From Tritrichomonas foetus (Eukaryota; Parabasalia; Tritrichomonadida; Tritrichomonadidae), in NCBI GenBank assembly GCA_001839685.1, contig MLAK01001070.1, positions 1 through 35,846 on the forward strand: 35,846 nucleotides of DNA, read 5' to 3'. The notes beneath the pieces are model-generated. The model was not told where the DNA came from. It saw only the letters and a list, made by a program, of their open reading frames with translations, and did no database searches. Each line of letters starts with the position of its first letter. Position 1 is the first letter of the stretch. Both the position numbers and the translations under genes were made by a program. Shown piece by piece: positions 8,601 through 16,290 of the stretch.

Positions 8601-10395
8601 TGAAATTTTCCGAGACTTTTCACTTTCAATAAACGATAAAGCTATTAAAGAAAACAAATTAACAATAGAAAATATGTCACAAATGGAAAATAAATCGCAA
8701 AATAATTCAAATTCCGGAAGTGAGTGTTTGAAAGAAAATAAACAAGCAGAAATTGATAGAATAAATGAACAGAATGGCTCAGTAATTCATATTTCCCAAA
8801 AAGAGAAGAAAAATGATATTTATTTGAGTAGAAATGATGTTATTATGTATTTAAAGAATATTCCACCATTTAATATGATGGAATGTGATAACTGTGAATC
8901 ATTAAATATCTATGGAATGGAGGACTTCCTTCAGCATTCTCTATCTTTAACAAATAAATCTCTTGAATTAATTCCTGAATTTTATTCAATGCCAGAAATT
9001 TTTGAAAATCAAAATTTTGCGCTTCCACTTTGGGCAAATTCATCAATTGATTTCGTTTATCAGCATAGGAAAGCACTTGAAAGCAGCTATGTTTCTGCGA
9101 ACATTCATGAATGGATCACGCAAATGTGGAGTTCCTCAAAAGGCTCCAATAATCCTCTATTTGATGGTGAACATCCACTTCGCCCAATTCGTGCCAAGCA
9201 GGCTCTTCTTGATGATATTTTTGACTTTGATATGGGAAATATAAATCAATTAATGTCAGCTAAACTCGTAGAAAAAGGTCGAAACATTATTACCTTGTTT
9301 GTATTGCTCGAAAATGGGATAGTTTTCAGTTATAAATTTTCTTCTGCCAAACGTCGGAAAACCTACAGTTTAGCCTCAAAAAGTATCCCCAATACTCATA
9401 ATCAGAACAATAACAATCATAATAATATCAATATGAGTAATTCTGTGAATCAATTGAGTCATGATACTGGTAATAACTTATTGCAGGTCAATAATGATGA
9501 TCAAAATGAAGAAAATAATTTGAATAATAATGGTTCAAATAATGATCTAAGTCATCATTTACCACCTGCTACTGATCCTAAACTTATACAAAAACATCAT
9601 ATTGGACCAGAAGTAAGTTATAAAACAGAACCCATCTTGACTTCCCCACCCACAAAATATTCTTTTCCATCAGTTTCATTCGAGAAAGTTCATGCTTTAC
9701 CAGATGGAAACTTTTTAGTGATTGATAAAAAGACCAAGAAAGTTACTTTGATTGGATCAAGGCCAATCTTTCTTGATGCTCCCCTTCACCAAATTACATG
9801 TTTAACTGCAGATGGATCTTGGATTGTTGTTGGTGGTGATTCTTCTGTTTACTTGTATAATAGTTATAAATTATTCTGTTCGATTCAGCTGTACAGAGAT
9901 TTAATTTTAACTGCAGCTGTTTCATCATCATTTAATGTAGTTGTTGGTGGAACGAATGATGGATTTTTAATCATTTGTTCAATTATTTATGGATCGATGG
10001 TAAAAGTTATTGATTTAAAGAAAATGATTCCAAAGAAAGTAATAATTTCTCCATCATGGGGTTTCATTGTTTCTTATTGTGAAGCAATTGTTCTTGGAGC
10101 AATGAAACATTATATTCTTGTTCACTCAATTAACGGTGAACCAATTCGGAAAACAGAAATTCAATTTGAAGTTAAGGATTGGATTTGTTGGTCAGACCGT
10201 GGGTTTGATCATATGCTTATTCTTTCCAATGATGAAACTGTCTATCACTGTGAAGTATATTACATGAACATAAGTCGAATATTTAAAGAACCAAAATCCA
10301 AAACTGTTGGTTTGTCTTATTCAACGAAAGCATCATGTGCAATTATTACAAAAGCATCAGGTCATGCCTTTTTCATCCCCTATGTTATTAAATAA
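2665..10395 (+). CDS. Giant BEACH-WD40 protein (ConA-like, PH-BEACH, BEACH, WD40)
   Basis: Encodes 2576 residues without introns. Visible order: a long helical region (about 1-870), a ConA/laminin-G-like beta domain (about 880-1025, with GFSIAFWIRAE and WNFIVLSYR), more alpha-solenoid, a PH-BEACH module (about 1815-1905), a BEACH domain (about 1915-2160), an Asn-rich linker (about 2245-2315) and C-terminal WD40-like repeats (about 2330-2576). BEACH hallmarks are FLSGRNFNDIDNYPIMPWV, ELIPEFYSMPEIF and ALESSYVSANIHEW. The domain is interrupted at about 1992-2052 by a low-complexity insert, and the usual HYGTHYS motif is not recognisable. The family (LYST, neurobeachin, LRBA, LvsA-type) acts as scaffolds in lysosome, vacuole and vesicle traffic, so this is probably a cytosolic membrane-trafficking scaffold. 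The stop overlaps TAAA, a trichomonad polyadenylation-type signal. Confidence 0.92.
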   Translation: MIRLKILKAILEAGGSFSRQPREIDSAIIDIFQSVSLQHYTKNQTEKIIHELNNGRLLSDVLTEYNFTLTYLPELLQDIVSIKTKNNETIEFLSYSIFYSYIAFLSQFEITKVLPNVILLLKSLIFAFNSSQKILAGECFAHIFELFLEYDNKNHSIYSITEYFLIYANIFPCPKLTLKIFDFLYQDELFETDPNFYNFLDQLAEVVQYHKNFFDSDSLLTLIEPLSPIILQFQPSAVKLFMSIHSYSKEVANLIFPNISQIILPEIFKCNLIELNLPKTEPIHVSIPSIININYAFSKKETFLCDFNPSQIKTFPKQLDFSSILSLELTKKLKQIVLWTKYEYENIKMVLNSLFELLHLQEESEFFFNVLATISFFSNEIFVNSPQIFKSTTELALEYFHKNLFNPSFTIFDEIQPQINAEKNKIYNNQTDNKTDINQINNDNSAIEKKYRYSEDVFQLLNTFRSISFDYICSDDGNAINEILNNRIISYPLLLAEFLYRLVNDLSLLVQKVETCPALIDTFRKIALVYQTLDLSIEDPKLKDGILKARVALFTLFAHLFAQNSVIEIFFTYSPYNNYLSSEKSFASAYLSFLFEDRIRPYIISSIRNYFLYCSNIKISNVGDLASIFYCILKNVELQLPGSRPMQMIHDFLEMMNEILLYKHNFLESFKSLCPVICKSLTKLSTDELSKKIFEISISFFAMMSEYFEIKNLEIDALLYALISFNDLEFVESLYTKLIQLLAGEKLPSITPHFIVRQPQIIKIFVHFLFSTPRLHDLLVFIYELLQFSPLNLQACANCDLDIFILEFLEKTKSSETLNEESLKLVLSIYSLLSTRHSTAQSVLRYISLLAPIDDTHVTKYEPIFFTTLENIISSLYKTPEYTFPLNGTKAAIPILVDEEITYGFSIAFWIRAENNECSSSPDFRGKLFQITFNDKVTITLTLSGTTLLFSQDDFVTDSVAKLTDNFPLHTWNFIVLSYRLQSLRNMIVLYINCHEDSVSTIQALKPPLTAPHDTTNVSLVVGGGSKDTSQLPTLLGPFGIFPVLSDDEQIIIREMGVRPNIKPSIPHYVFIIKENGFTNSDSSNFVDVLISKCGIDTILPIFKLRNYKFTDGTLFDFQFEYGILLLTKLLIFSYSAQTNFCECKGFNIICQIIIDYWLDTFNSKFYHIFTSLMQTIISEKLQIQLFIGLLTHFTFLMKIDSHTHSKILKYWAQSLFSSFRPIAIDYCGPNVILAALRRFYYYNTNEASLIFPNDLRPDNLNVQLCRSFLFDILYYFYSIKFDKDDFTSLISHCVSCTEFEQSIEMFNFFIKILGEFHESITFNIEDSSFTFLIHFFIRYPYDKLQYLTIDLLNSCYSFNLISKDYYSSQILSLIKILPKHAKTIKMLHYIQDKFKENPSLLPLLCYFVILFKEEELDNLINSLKPSIEYTKFKFWAIWPLILTLHCNAQQAGKVILFLIECDPNNILDLYAQFDIVFSCYKTEQKIIENFFVVTLAHIYVITNTPPPVEDYLELSKHILFFRHDNEETTLSSMYLKSEFFDPNQNKNNRIQESESDFTMKTFIMENVFDSIIDSVLFKFGVRYTPSSRCWSHINLALSCIEKFSESNHLSEEYSIFDLILCSFLQDVDYYGVYEHLKKVKIPETDFNIDIIHLLHYHTKMAEQPQYYRSDRIVLNLNSPLTNEAKFTTFISELEPHRYNHLLNQKVHIYSDFHSKVIELDDFITKVDINMIAANSINEISKLNNRELSSSESRKDRWARLWNALTIERAPWHLKNKTNNIIWKRDMSLCSALTPLKMIRMQQLDLIENTINEKSDCYEILLDCVKVTPNKKEKVRFAATKTWVYLSSNSVQIIAFPISAIKYFFWHQQNGIFIITELGFSLVLDFFSIEDHKKAIYFFSNQTKSKCELFQNLPSKQFFYQTPFQRRWRKWKISNYYYIVLLNFLSGRNFNDIDNYPIMPWVIHDYSGEQLILKRSDDHEIFRDFSLSINDKAIKENKLTIENMSQMENKSQNNSNSGSECLKENKQAEIDRINEQNGSVIHISQKEKKNDIYLSRNDVIMYLKNIPPFNMMECDNCESLNIYGMEDFLQHSLSLTNKSLELIPEFYSMPEIFENQNFALPLWANSSIDFVYQHRKALESSYVSANIHEWITQMWSSSKGSNNPLFDGEHPLRPIRAKQALLDDIFDFDMGNINQLMSAKLVEKGRNIITLFVLLENGIVFSYKFSSAKRRKTYSLASKSIPNTHNQNNNNHNNINMSNSVNQLSHDTGNNLLQVNNDDQNEENNLNNNGSNNDLSHHLPPATDPKLIQKHHIGPEVSYKTEPILTSPPTKYSFPSVSFEKVHALPDGNFLVIDKKTKKVTLIGSRPIFLDAPLHQITCLTADGSWIVVGGDSSVYLYNSYKLFCSIQLYRDLILTAAVSSSFNVVVGGTNDGFLIICSIIYGSMVKVIDLKKMIPKKVIISPSWGFIVSYCEAIVLGAMKHYILVHSINGEPIRKTEIQFEVKDWICWSDRGFDHMLILSNDETVYHCEVYYMNISRIFKEPKSKTVGLSYSTKASCAIITKASGHAFFIPYVIK

Positions 10396-10695
10396 ATTAG
10401 ATAGTCTGAATCTCCAATATCTCTTTGGTAATATTTTTCATATTGTTAAAAAAAAGTAATCCTTTCGTAAAGTGAGAAATCATAACAGAATGTTGGTATT
10501 TATGAATTATATATAACCTGAATTATTATTATTATTATCAGATTGACAGAGCATAATATAATATTGCAATTGATTATTATTTCTGAATTTGATGATTTAA
10601 TAAAAAAGCGAGAATTCAGAGTTTTGTTTTTATTAAGTTTTTTTTCGGAATTCGAAAATCAAATAAATCTGTGATTTTAAGAGATCAAATTATTT
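10396..10695. other. Convergent 3' intergenic spacer with an ATT microsatellite
   Basis: Three hundred bases between two convergent stop codons. It contains an (ATT)5-AT tract at 10522-10538 and several AT-rich blocks. No gene or RNA is visible. Confidence 0.6.
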
Positions 10696-12195
10696 TTAAA
10701 ATATTTCTGGTCTTTCTTCGAAGATCAAAGATGGTTCGCTAAGGAGATCATCTTGAATGTTCTTGCTTGAATCAGCTGATTCTGATTCTGAAAGGAGGGA
10801 ATTTGGCTGTTCAGAATCTGAAAAGTTGTTTGAGTTTCTTTGGGCTTGTTTTGAATCCTCGATCTGTTTCTTGAACATTTCTAAGTGTGCCATGATATCT
10901 TCTGTTTCTTTTGGATCAAAAAATGGCTCAGATTTTTTAGGCTGTGTTGCTTCATGATCTTTTTCAAATTCAAGTTTGAGTTCTTCATCGAGTAACTTTT
11001 TCCTTCTTTCGTAGTCTTCTTTCGCCTTGCAAGGAAATGCATTTTGTCCATTTTGTTTTGCTTGTGCAGAGTAATTTGTGAAAGTGAAGTTATTTGAATT
11101 TTGTTGATCATTTTTTGCAAAATTGAATTTAACTTCTGATAGCCTTTGTTGTTGTTGATCTGGAATTAAACTGTTGTTTTGTTTCTTGTTGCTTTCAGTT
11201 GCTGAAACGTTGAAAAGAAAGTCATCAACAGCAGATTTGTTATTTCTTCCTTTGTTGTTTCCTTTGTTGTTCATTTCATTCATTTTCATCTGTGCGTATT
11301 TTGCAAAAACATCACTTTGGAATTGAGAGAAGATCGGTTTTGAATTATCTCCATTTTGGAAGAACATCTGCATGCCTTGGTTCTGTGGCTTCTTCTTCTT
11401 CTTCATTTCTGGCATTGAATCGAAGAGTGAACTTGACGAACTGGAATTCAATAATTCTTCGACTTGCTTATCGCGTTTAGCATGGCTTTCGTCATCGTCT
11501 AAATCGTCGTCATTCAATGCATCTGGATAAACGCGTTTAATTCCGGTCTGTTTTGTCCATTTTTGAACATCTTGAATTCGTTTTTCCATTTCGCGATTGA
11601 CTGTCGAATTTGCAATTCCATATTTGCCGATGTCGAAGTTATTGTTCGAGAGGTTTTGGTTGGCTGAGAAGAAAGACTTTTCCTTTTGATATCTTCTAAC
11701 TGGAATGAGAGGTTCGATTTTGTATTCTTTATCGTTGTTATGGAAATGAGTCACATTTAAAGAACTATATTGATTCTCAGCATCATTTTTATAATTGGTC
11801 GATGAGGTACTGAAAAAGTCGTACCTGTTACGATAGGATATGATTGGAATTTTGGTTGGCTTATTTTCGGTATTTTCAGCTTTATTTGAGACTGCTGCAT
11901 ATTTACGAGAGTAAGATGTGAATGGCCTCTTCGGGCGACTGGAATCAACAGGAGTTTGATTAAACTGTTGCTGAAGCATGAAAGATCCGGAGTAAATAGG
12001 AAGTTCTGGTTCTGTTGGAACTGATGTGTCTTCTGATGATGCAATTCGATCGAAATCGTATTTTCGTGATACCATCATTCGTGATTGATTGAATTCTTTG
12101 GGAACCACAGTTGAAGCATATGATGAAAGTGAGTATCTTGGAAGTGTTGGTCCTTCATTGAGCTCTTTTGGAGCAAAGCTGCTTGGACGAAACAT
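10696..12195 (-). CDS. Intrinsically disordered Asn/Ser/Gln-rich protein
   Basis: Encodes 499 residues from the ATG at 12195; the open frame extends six codons upstream to a TTG but has no ATG there. I do not recognise a family. The first 175 residues contain loosely repeated tyrosine/phenylalanine motifs: LPRYSLSSY, LPIYSGSF, PFTSYSRKY, IPIISYRNRYDFF and IPVRRYQKEKSFF. The middle is acidic (DALNDDDLDDDE), then serine-rich, then lysine-rich (MKKKKKPQ, a possible nuclear signal). A short charged helix-prone segment follows (DYERRKKLLDEELKLEFEKD), and the C-terminus is serine and acid rich. This looks like a scaffold or nuclear low-complexity protein. A few F-x-F/FF contexts hint at a nucleoporin but do not establish one. 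The stop TAAAAA contains the TAAA element. Confidence 0.7.
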   Translation of the reverse strand: MFRPSSFAPKELNEGPTLPRYSLSSYASTVVPKEFNQSRMMVSRKYDFDRIASSEDTSVPTEPELPIYSGSFMLQQQFNQTPVDSSRPKRPFTSYSRKYAAVSNKAENTENKPTKIPIISYRNRYDFFSTSSTNYKNDAENQYSSLNVTHFHNNDKEYKIEPLIPVRRYQKEKSFFSANQNLSNNNFDIGKYGIANSTVNREMEKRIQDVQKWTKQTGIKRVYPDALNDDDLDDDESHAKRDKQVEELLNSSSSSSLFDSMPEMKKKKKPQNQGMQMFFQNGDNSKPIFSQFQSDVFAKYAQMKMNEMNNKGNNKGRNNKSAVDDFLFNVSATESNKKQNNSLIPDQQQQRLSEVKFNFAKNDQQNSNNFTFTNYSAQAKQNGQNAFPCKAKEDYERRKKLLDEELKLEFEKDHEATQPKKSEPFFDPKETEDIMAHLEMFKKQIEDSKQAQRNSNNFSDSEQPNSLLSESESADSSKNIQDDLLSEPSLIFEERPEIF

Positions 12196-12855
12196 TGGTT
12201 TTGTAAATCTCAACTGAAATTCTAAACGGCAATTTAATGTTTTGCTTTTATTTCTTCACAAAATTATTTTTATGGACAAAATAATAAAAGAATGTATTCT
12301 TTTTATTCATTAATATTATAGAAGCAAATTTTGCCAAAGAAAGAATTAAATAAAATTATCATCAATATTGGATTCATTTTTTTCCAGAATTATCAATAAA
12401 AATTATTAAAAAATTTCTTTAAAAATCCTATTAAATAAATTTCAACCGAATTTCATCAAATTATGAATCTAAAAAAATGATCATTTTTTTGGGAAATGGC
12501 CTGTGAACTTCACAGTATGAAGTCACCCAGTCTCATTCATTCCATTATCAGGATAATCTTGTCAAGTCACAGAATTTTGACTTGTTATAAGTGGATTCAA
12601 TAATCTGACGTGAATCTATTATTTAATTTAAGGTTAAATAAAAGGCTAAACTAACGAAAAGTGTTCACGGTAAAAATTGTTATGTCACACGAATCTTCCC
12701 AGTTTTTGTTCTGGCCCTAGCGAGCCACTAATTAATGAATAGTGCAAAAAAATGATAAAGTGAACAGATTTAATATAATCAAAAGTATAAAAAAAAAAAT
12801 GAAAGAATCATATTTTTCATAATCTTTTTTCTCTTTTTGAACTAACAAAATAAAC
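12196..12855. other. Spacer between MAK16 stop and disordered-protein start
   Basis: It serves as promoter for the minus-strand gene on its left and 3' flank of MAK16 on its right. Minus-strand GCCGTTT (12224-12230) lies about 30 nt before the ATG. It also holds two clean inverted repeats: CTGTGAA-C-TTCACAG (12501-12515), and CAAGTCA/TGACTTG arms at 12563-12569 and 12578-12584. A less AT-rich patch lies at 12660-12730. A small structured RNA is possible, but I recognise no known snRNA, tRNA or 5S signature. Confidence 0.45.
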
Positions 12856-13536
12856 TCAAGCGTGAGCAAGTTCGGCCTTTTCTTCCTCTTCATCATCATA
12901 GTCGTAAAGTTCTTCCAATTCAGATTCGTCGATGAATTCCATTGGCTCTTCCATTTCGTCGAGCGCCTCATTAAATTCATCTTCCTTAAGGTTATAAATT
13001 TCACCATAAACGCCGTTTCTAAGTCTGTCCAAAAGCTCTTCTTTCACTTTATATTCGACGTGCGCGACGCTGAGCGCTCTTTCTTCTCTGGCTTTGTTTC
13101 TTCTTTCTGCTTTATTTTTAATTGGTAAACTTTTCACTTTTGGTGCCTTTTTCATGTTTCGAATGTTCGTCAAAGTTTCCAAAATTCTCACATATCTCTG
13201 TTTCACTTTTTCAATCAGCCAATCGTCCCAGTATTGAAGCTGTGTTTCAATGATCTCCATTCCCTTCAAAACGTCCTCCGGAAGCTCGATTTTTTCCCAT
13301 AGCTTGGCAGGCATGTGCGCTCTTTCGGGGGTTTTCATCATCAGAAAGACTTTTCCTTTTTCGAGACGAGTCGTTGAATATTGAGAATTCGCCAACGGGC
13401 AAGATTTACGATCACATAAGCCGGTTACATTTTCTGTGCTGCGACAAAATTTTTGGTCATCTGCTTTCGTTCGATAAGTACAATTTGAATATTCTAGCAC
13501 ATTCCAGATCATGATATCTGCATTTCCGCACGCCAT
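12856..13536 (-). CDS. MAK16: MAK16-like ribosome biogenesis factor
   Basis: Encodes 226 residues, shorter than the roughly 300 of yeast and human MAK16, mainly in the acidic tail. Near-diagnostic blocks are present: KFCRSTENVTGLCDRKSCPLANSQYST (about 29-55, with the four conserved cysteines), ERAHMPAKLWEKIELP, YWDDWLIEKVKQRYVRI, the basic NKAERRNKAREERAL, and ELLDRLRNGVYGEIYNL. The last 40 residues are acidic (DYDDEEEEKAEL). MAK16 acts in the nucleolus in early 60S pre-ribosome assembly. The gene diverges from the coiled-coil gene at 14251. TACGGT (minus strand, around 13614-13609) lies about 75 nt before the ATG, and TCAACA motifs sit close to it. Confidence 0.93.
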   Translation of the reverse strand: MACGNADIMIWNVLEYSNCTYRTKADDQKFCRSTENVTGLCDRKSCPLANSQYSTTRLEKGKVFLMMKTPERAHMPAKLWEKIELPEDVLKGMEIIETQLQYWDDWLIEKVKQRYVRILETLTNIRNMKKAPKVKSLPIKNKAERRNKAREERALSVAHVEYKVKEELLDRLRNGVYGEIYNLKEDEFNEALDEMEEPMEFIDESELEELYDYDDEEEEKAELAHA

Positions 13537-14250
13537 TTGTTGAAAAGATGTTGAACGACCACAACCAAAATTTGTCTATTCAAAATTGTGAACTTTTTAA
13601 ATACGAAAACCGTAATTTTGATCGTTCGAAATTTTAAAATAAAACCAAAATATCTTTGACTAACAATAATAAAATGTGTATTTTTTGATTGCAACACTGT
13701 AAAATATCTGATAGAATATTAAATAAACAAAAGGGCTCTGAAAGAAAGAATTTTTTTGAAAACATGAATAATGAGGAAGATAAATTGTCGGATAAATATG
13801 GTAAAACAAGTTTAAACTCACAGCGTCAAGTTTTTTTACAGTATGTATGATGATATGAAAAGAAAAGAGTCATGAAAGCATTCAATCATTTTAGTTAACT
13901 TCGATGAGTTAACTGAAAATCGTTAACTTTAAACAGTTAACCAACGACATCAATCTTCCAACCAGATGTACATCAGTTCAATTCTAATGTCAACTTGATA
14001 TTTCCAGCCAGATAAGCTGTTCTACCTAGTAATTGAACTTATCTAAAAAAACAACTGCGAAATCATAAAAACATTTTCGTGAAAGGTTGTTGTACAGATA
14101 ACGCTGTTGATTCCATACAATAATGACATATCCTTTATAATTTCACTACTCTATACGGTTTATTTGGGGTTGATCTCTTCATCTTCAATCATGTGAAATA
14201 TTTCAGATATGTTTGCGGTTTAAGGTCAATATTTTTAAAATTCAATTATA
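13537..14250. promoter_or_regulatory. 714-bp divergent promoter spacer with phased repeats
   Basis: Shared upstream region of MAK16 (minus) and the coiled-coil gene (plus), long for this contig. It holds four GTTAAC hexamers at exact 14-bp spacing (13894-13941), overlapping inverted repeats at 13975-14044, and TACGGTT (14154-14160) about 90 nt before the plus-strand ATG. No coding region is supported inside it. Confidence 0.5.
13894..13949. repeat. Four 14-bp units, each beginning GTTAAC
   Basis: GTTAAC starts at 13894, 13908, 13922 and 13936, exactly 14 bp apart. The units are GTTAACTTCGATGA, GTTAACTGAAAATC, GTTAACTTTAAACA and GTTAACCAACGACA. Only the palindromic hexamer is constant while the eight spacer bases vary, which looks more like an array of protein-binding sites than a recent tandem duplication. 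Confidence 0.8.
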
Positions 14251-15141
14251 ATGTACGTTAAGGGCCAAATGGAAGTTGAGAAGATATTTAATCCTCGCAC
14301 AATTGAATGTCACTCTCGAAATCGACCACCAGATGTTGAAGTTGCAGAATTTAAAGCGCGCCAAGTTTGGGAAGATTGGGACGATTTCCCACCATATCAA
14401 AAAAGTGATTTTCCACAAAAGTTTCAATCAAATCTCACATCATTGAACGATAATTTAACGAAATATAAGCCACAATCAGATAATTACATCGAAATAACAA
14501 AACAATTATATAATAATGAAGTCAAAAAGACAAGAGAAGAAATCGAAGAAATGAGAAAACATTTCAAATTTGGTGATGAAACACAAGATATTGATTATAG
14601 AGCCAGAAAATACGGAGGAGATAATTCGTTTGAATATTTTAATCAGAATCAAAGTCGACCAACTAAAAGTGCTATTCAATCTTTCTATCAAATCAAAAAC
14701 TTTAACGGTAGTCAATCAAGTGCAGAGAAGTATCCAAATATTAATGACAGTATAAATAATTCCATAATGAATCAGAAAAATCCATATACTAATATAAATT
14801 ATACTGGTGATATTCGTGACAATAATTATTCGCATTATAATTTCTCTGAAAATGACCCTTTTATGAATAATTCCTTTGAAAAAGGAAGATTTGGATTTGA
14901 TTCAAAATCATCGAATTATAAACCACCAGAAAAGAAAAGTGAAGAATACGATTATGATATTACAGCAGCTGCTACACTTGAAGCACAGCTTTTAAGAAAA
15001 CAAAATGAAGAAATAAGAAAGCGGCTTCAATTTCTCACAGCAAAACTTGAATCAACGAAAAAAGAAAACTTCGAGCTTTTGAGCCAAATTGAAAAAAGCG
15101 AAATAGAAAGACACAAAATGAAAGCACAACTTCATTCTTAA
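14251..15141 (+). CDS. Unassigned protein with C-terminal coiled coil
   Basis: Encodes 296 residues; I do not recognise the family. The N-terminal 75 residues look compact (VAEFKARQVWEDWDDFPPYQ, rich in aromatic and proline residues). A charged helix follows at about 85-110 (NNEVKKTREEIEEMRKHF). The middle (about 120-235) is Asn/Ser/Tyr-rich and disordered. The C-terminus (about 240-296, LEAQLLRKQNEEIRKRLQFL onward) has heptad-like Leu/Ile spacing typical of a coiled coil. It may be a cytoskeletal or centrosome-type adaptor, but nothing proves that. The start is the first in-frame ATG; TCAATT lies about 8 nt upstream. The stop is followed by ATCAAAAATG without an overlapping TAAA. Confidence 0.75.
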   Translation: MYVKGQMEVEKIFNPRTIECHSRNRPPDVEVAEFKARQVWEDWDDFPPYQKSDFPQKFQSNLTSLNDNLTKYKPQSDNYIEITKQLYNNEVKKTREEIEEMRKHFKFGDETQDIDYRARKYGGDNSFEYFNQNQSRPTKSAIQSFYQIKNFNGSQSSAEKYPNINDSINNSIMNQKNPYTNINYTGDIRDNNYSHYNFSENDPFMNNSFEKGRFGFDSKSSNYKPPEKKSEEYDYDITAAATLEAQLLRKQNEEIRKRLQFLTAKLESTKKENFELLSQIEKSEIERHKMKAQLHS

Positions 15142-15397
15142 TCAAAAATGTTATTTATATATACTTGCGAGCCATGTTATTAAAAATAAACAACGTGTAA
15201 TCTATTTTATACTCTTTTTTTCTTCTGATTTTACATCTTCATGACAATTCTGTATTATTTCTTTGAATATTGAAGCAAAAAATATCATTATGATCTATCA
15301 TTATTTCTTCCGATTGTAATATCATCTTTGACCAAATGATCAAAAATATGATCATACAAAGAAAGCAAAAGCGTAACATGATTAAGAGAAGATCTTT
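15142..15397. other. 3' flank of coiled-coil gene before the minisatellite
   Basis: AT-rich sequence with TAAAAATAAA about 40 bases after the stop, a plausible polyadenylation region. No gene is visible. Confidence 0.5.
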
Positions 15398-16118
15398 ATA
15401 TCAGAAACAAAAAACACTTCAAATCAGAAATAAGAAACACTTCAAATCAGAAACAAGAAACACTTCANNNNNNNNNNNNNNNNNNNNNNNNNNNNNNNNN
15501 NNNNNNNNNNNNNNNNNNNNNNNNNNNNNNNNNNNNNNNNNNNNNNNNNNNNNNNNNNNNNNNNNNNNNNNNNNNNNNNNNNNNNNNNNNNNNNNNNNNN
15601 NNNNNNNNNNNNNNNNNNNNNNNNNNNNNNNNNNNNNNNNNNNNNNNNNNNNNNNNNNNNNNNNNNNNNNNNNNNNNNNNNNNNNNNNNNNNNNNNNNNN
15701 NNNNNNNNNNNNNNNNNNNNNNNNNNNNNNNNNNNNNNNNNNNNNNNNNNNNNNNNNNNNNNNNNNNNNNNNNNNNNNNNNNNNNNNNNNNNNNNNNNNN
15801 NNNNNNNNNNNNNNNNNNNNNNNNNNNNNNNNNNNNNNNNNNNNNNNNNNNNNNNNNNNNNNNNNNNNNNNNNNNNNNNNNNNNNNNNNNNNNNNNNNNN
15901 NNNNNNNNNNNNNNNNNNNNNNNNNNNNNNNNNNNNNNNNNNNNNNNNNNNNNNNNNNNNNNNNNNNNNNNNNNNNNNNNNNNNNNNNNNNNNNNNNNNN
16001 NNNNNNNNNNNNNNNNNNNNNNNNNNNNNNNNNNNNNNNNNNNNNNNNNNNNNNNNNNNNNNNNNNNNNNNNNAATCAGAAATAAGAAACACTTCAGATC
16101 AGAAATAAGAAAATGAAT
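15398..16118. repeat. 23-bp minisatellite spanning an assembly gap
   Basis: Three direct copies of a 23-bp unit precede the gap (15398-15420, 15421-15443, 15444-15466). The unit reads roughly AATCAGAAAYAAGAAACACTTC plus one A. One near-complete copy (16074-16095) and one degenerate copy (16096-16118) follow it. Base differences between copies are mainly C/T in the middle. The period is not a multiple of three, so the array is not protein coding; long open frames through the Ns are artefacts. Confidence 0.9.
15468..16073. other. Assembly gap, 606 Ns
   Basis: A continuous run of N bases with the same 23-bp repeat on both sides. The true length is unknown, and the sequence is most likely more copies of the repeat that could not be assembled. 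Confidence 0.97.
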
Positions 16119-16290
16119 TGTAATTGGAACTTTTTCTTACTATTCACTTCAAACTTCAAAGCCTAAAGAAATAGAGCATTGAGTGCAAAAATAAGGTAGA
16201 AAATCAATTAATAATAAGAAAAATCATAATTTAAATATTTATGTCAATTTACACTCAAATCCATAAAAAAATCAATTCGATTCTTGAGAA

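Noticed and set aside
12660..12730. Less AT-rich patch as a tRNA or snRNA gene
   Set aside because: I could not fold a cloverleaf or recognise A/B boxes or snRNA core sequences on either strand.
13650..13670. GACTAACAATA as a possible intron 3' splice motif
   Set aside because: It lacks the full trichomonad ACTAACACACAG, and no 5' splice site GTATGT or split reading frame is near.
15336..16092. Long open frames on both strands across the N run
   Set aside because: They exist only because Ns carry no stops; the flanking real bases are a 23-bp tandem repeat whose period is not a multiple of three.
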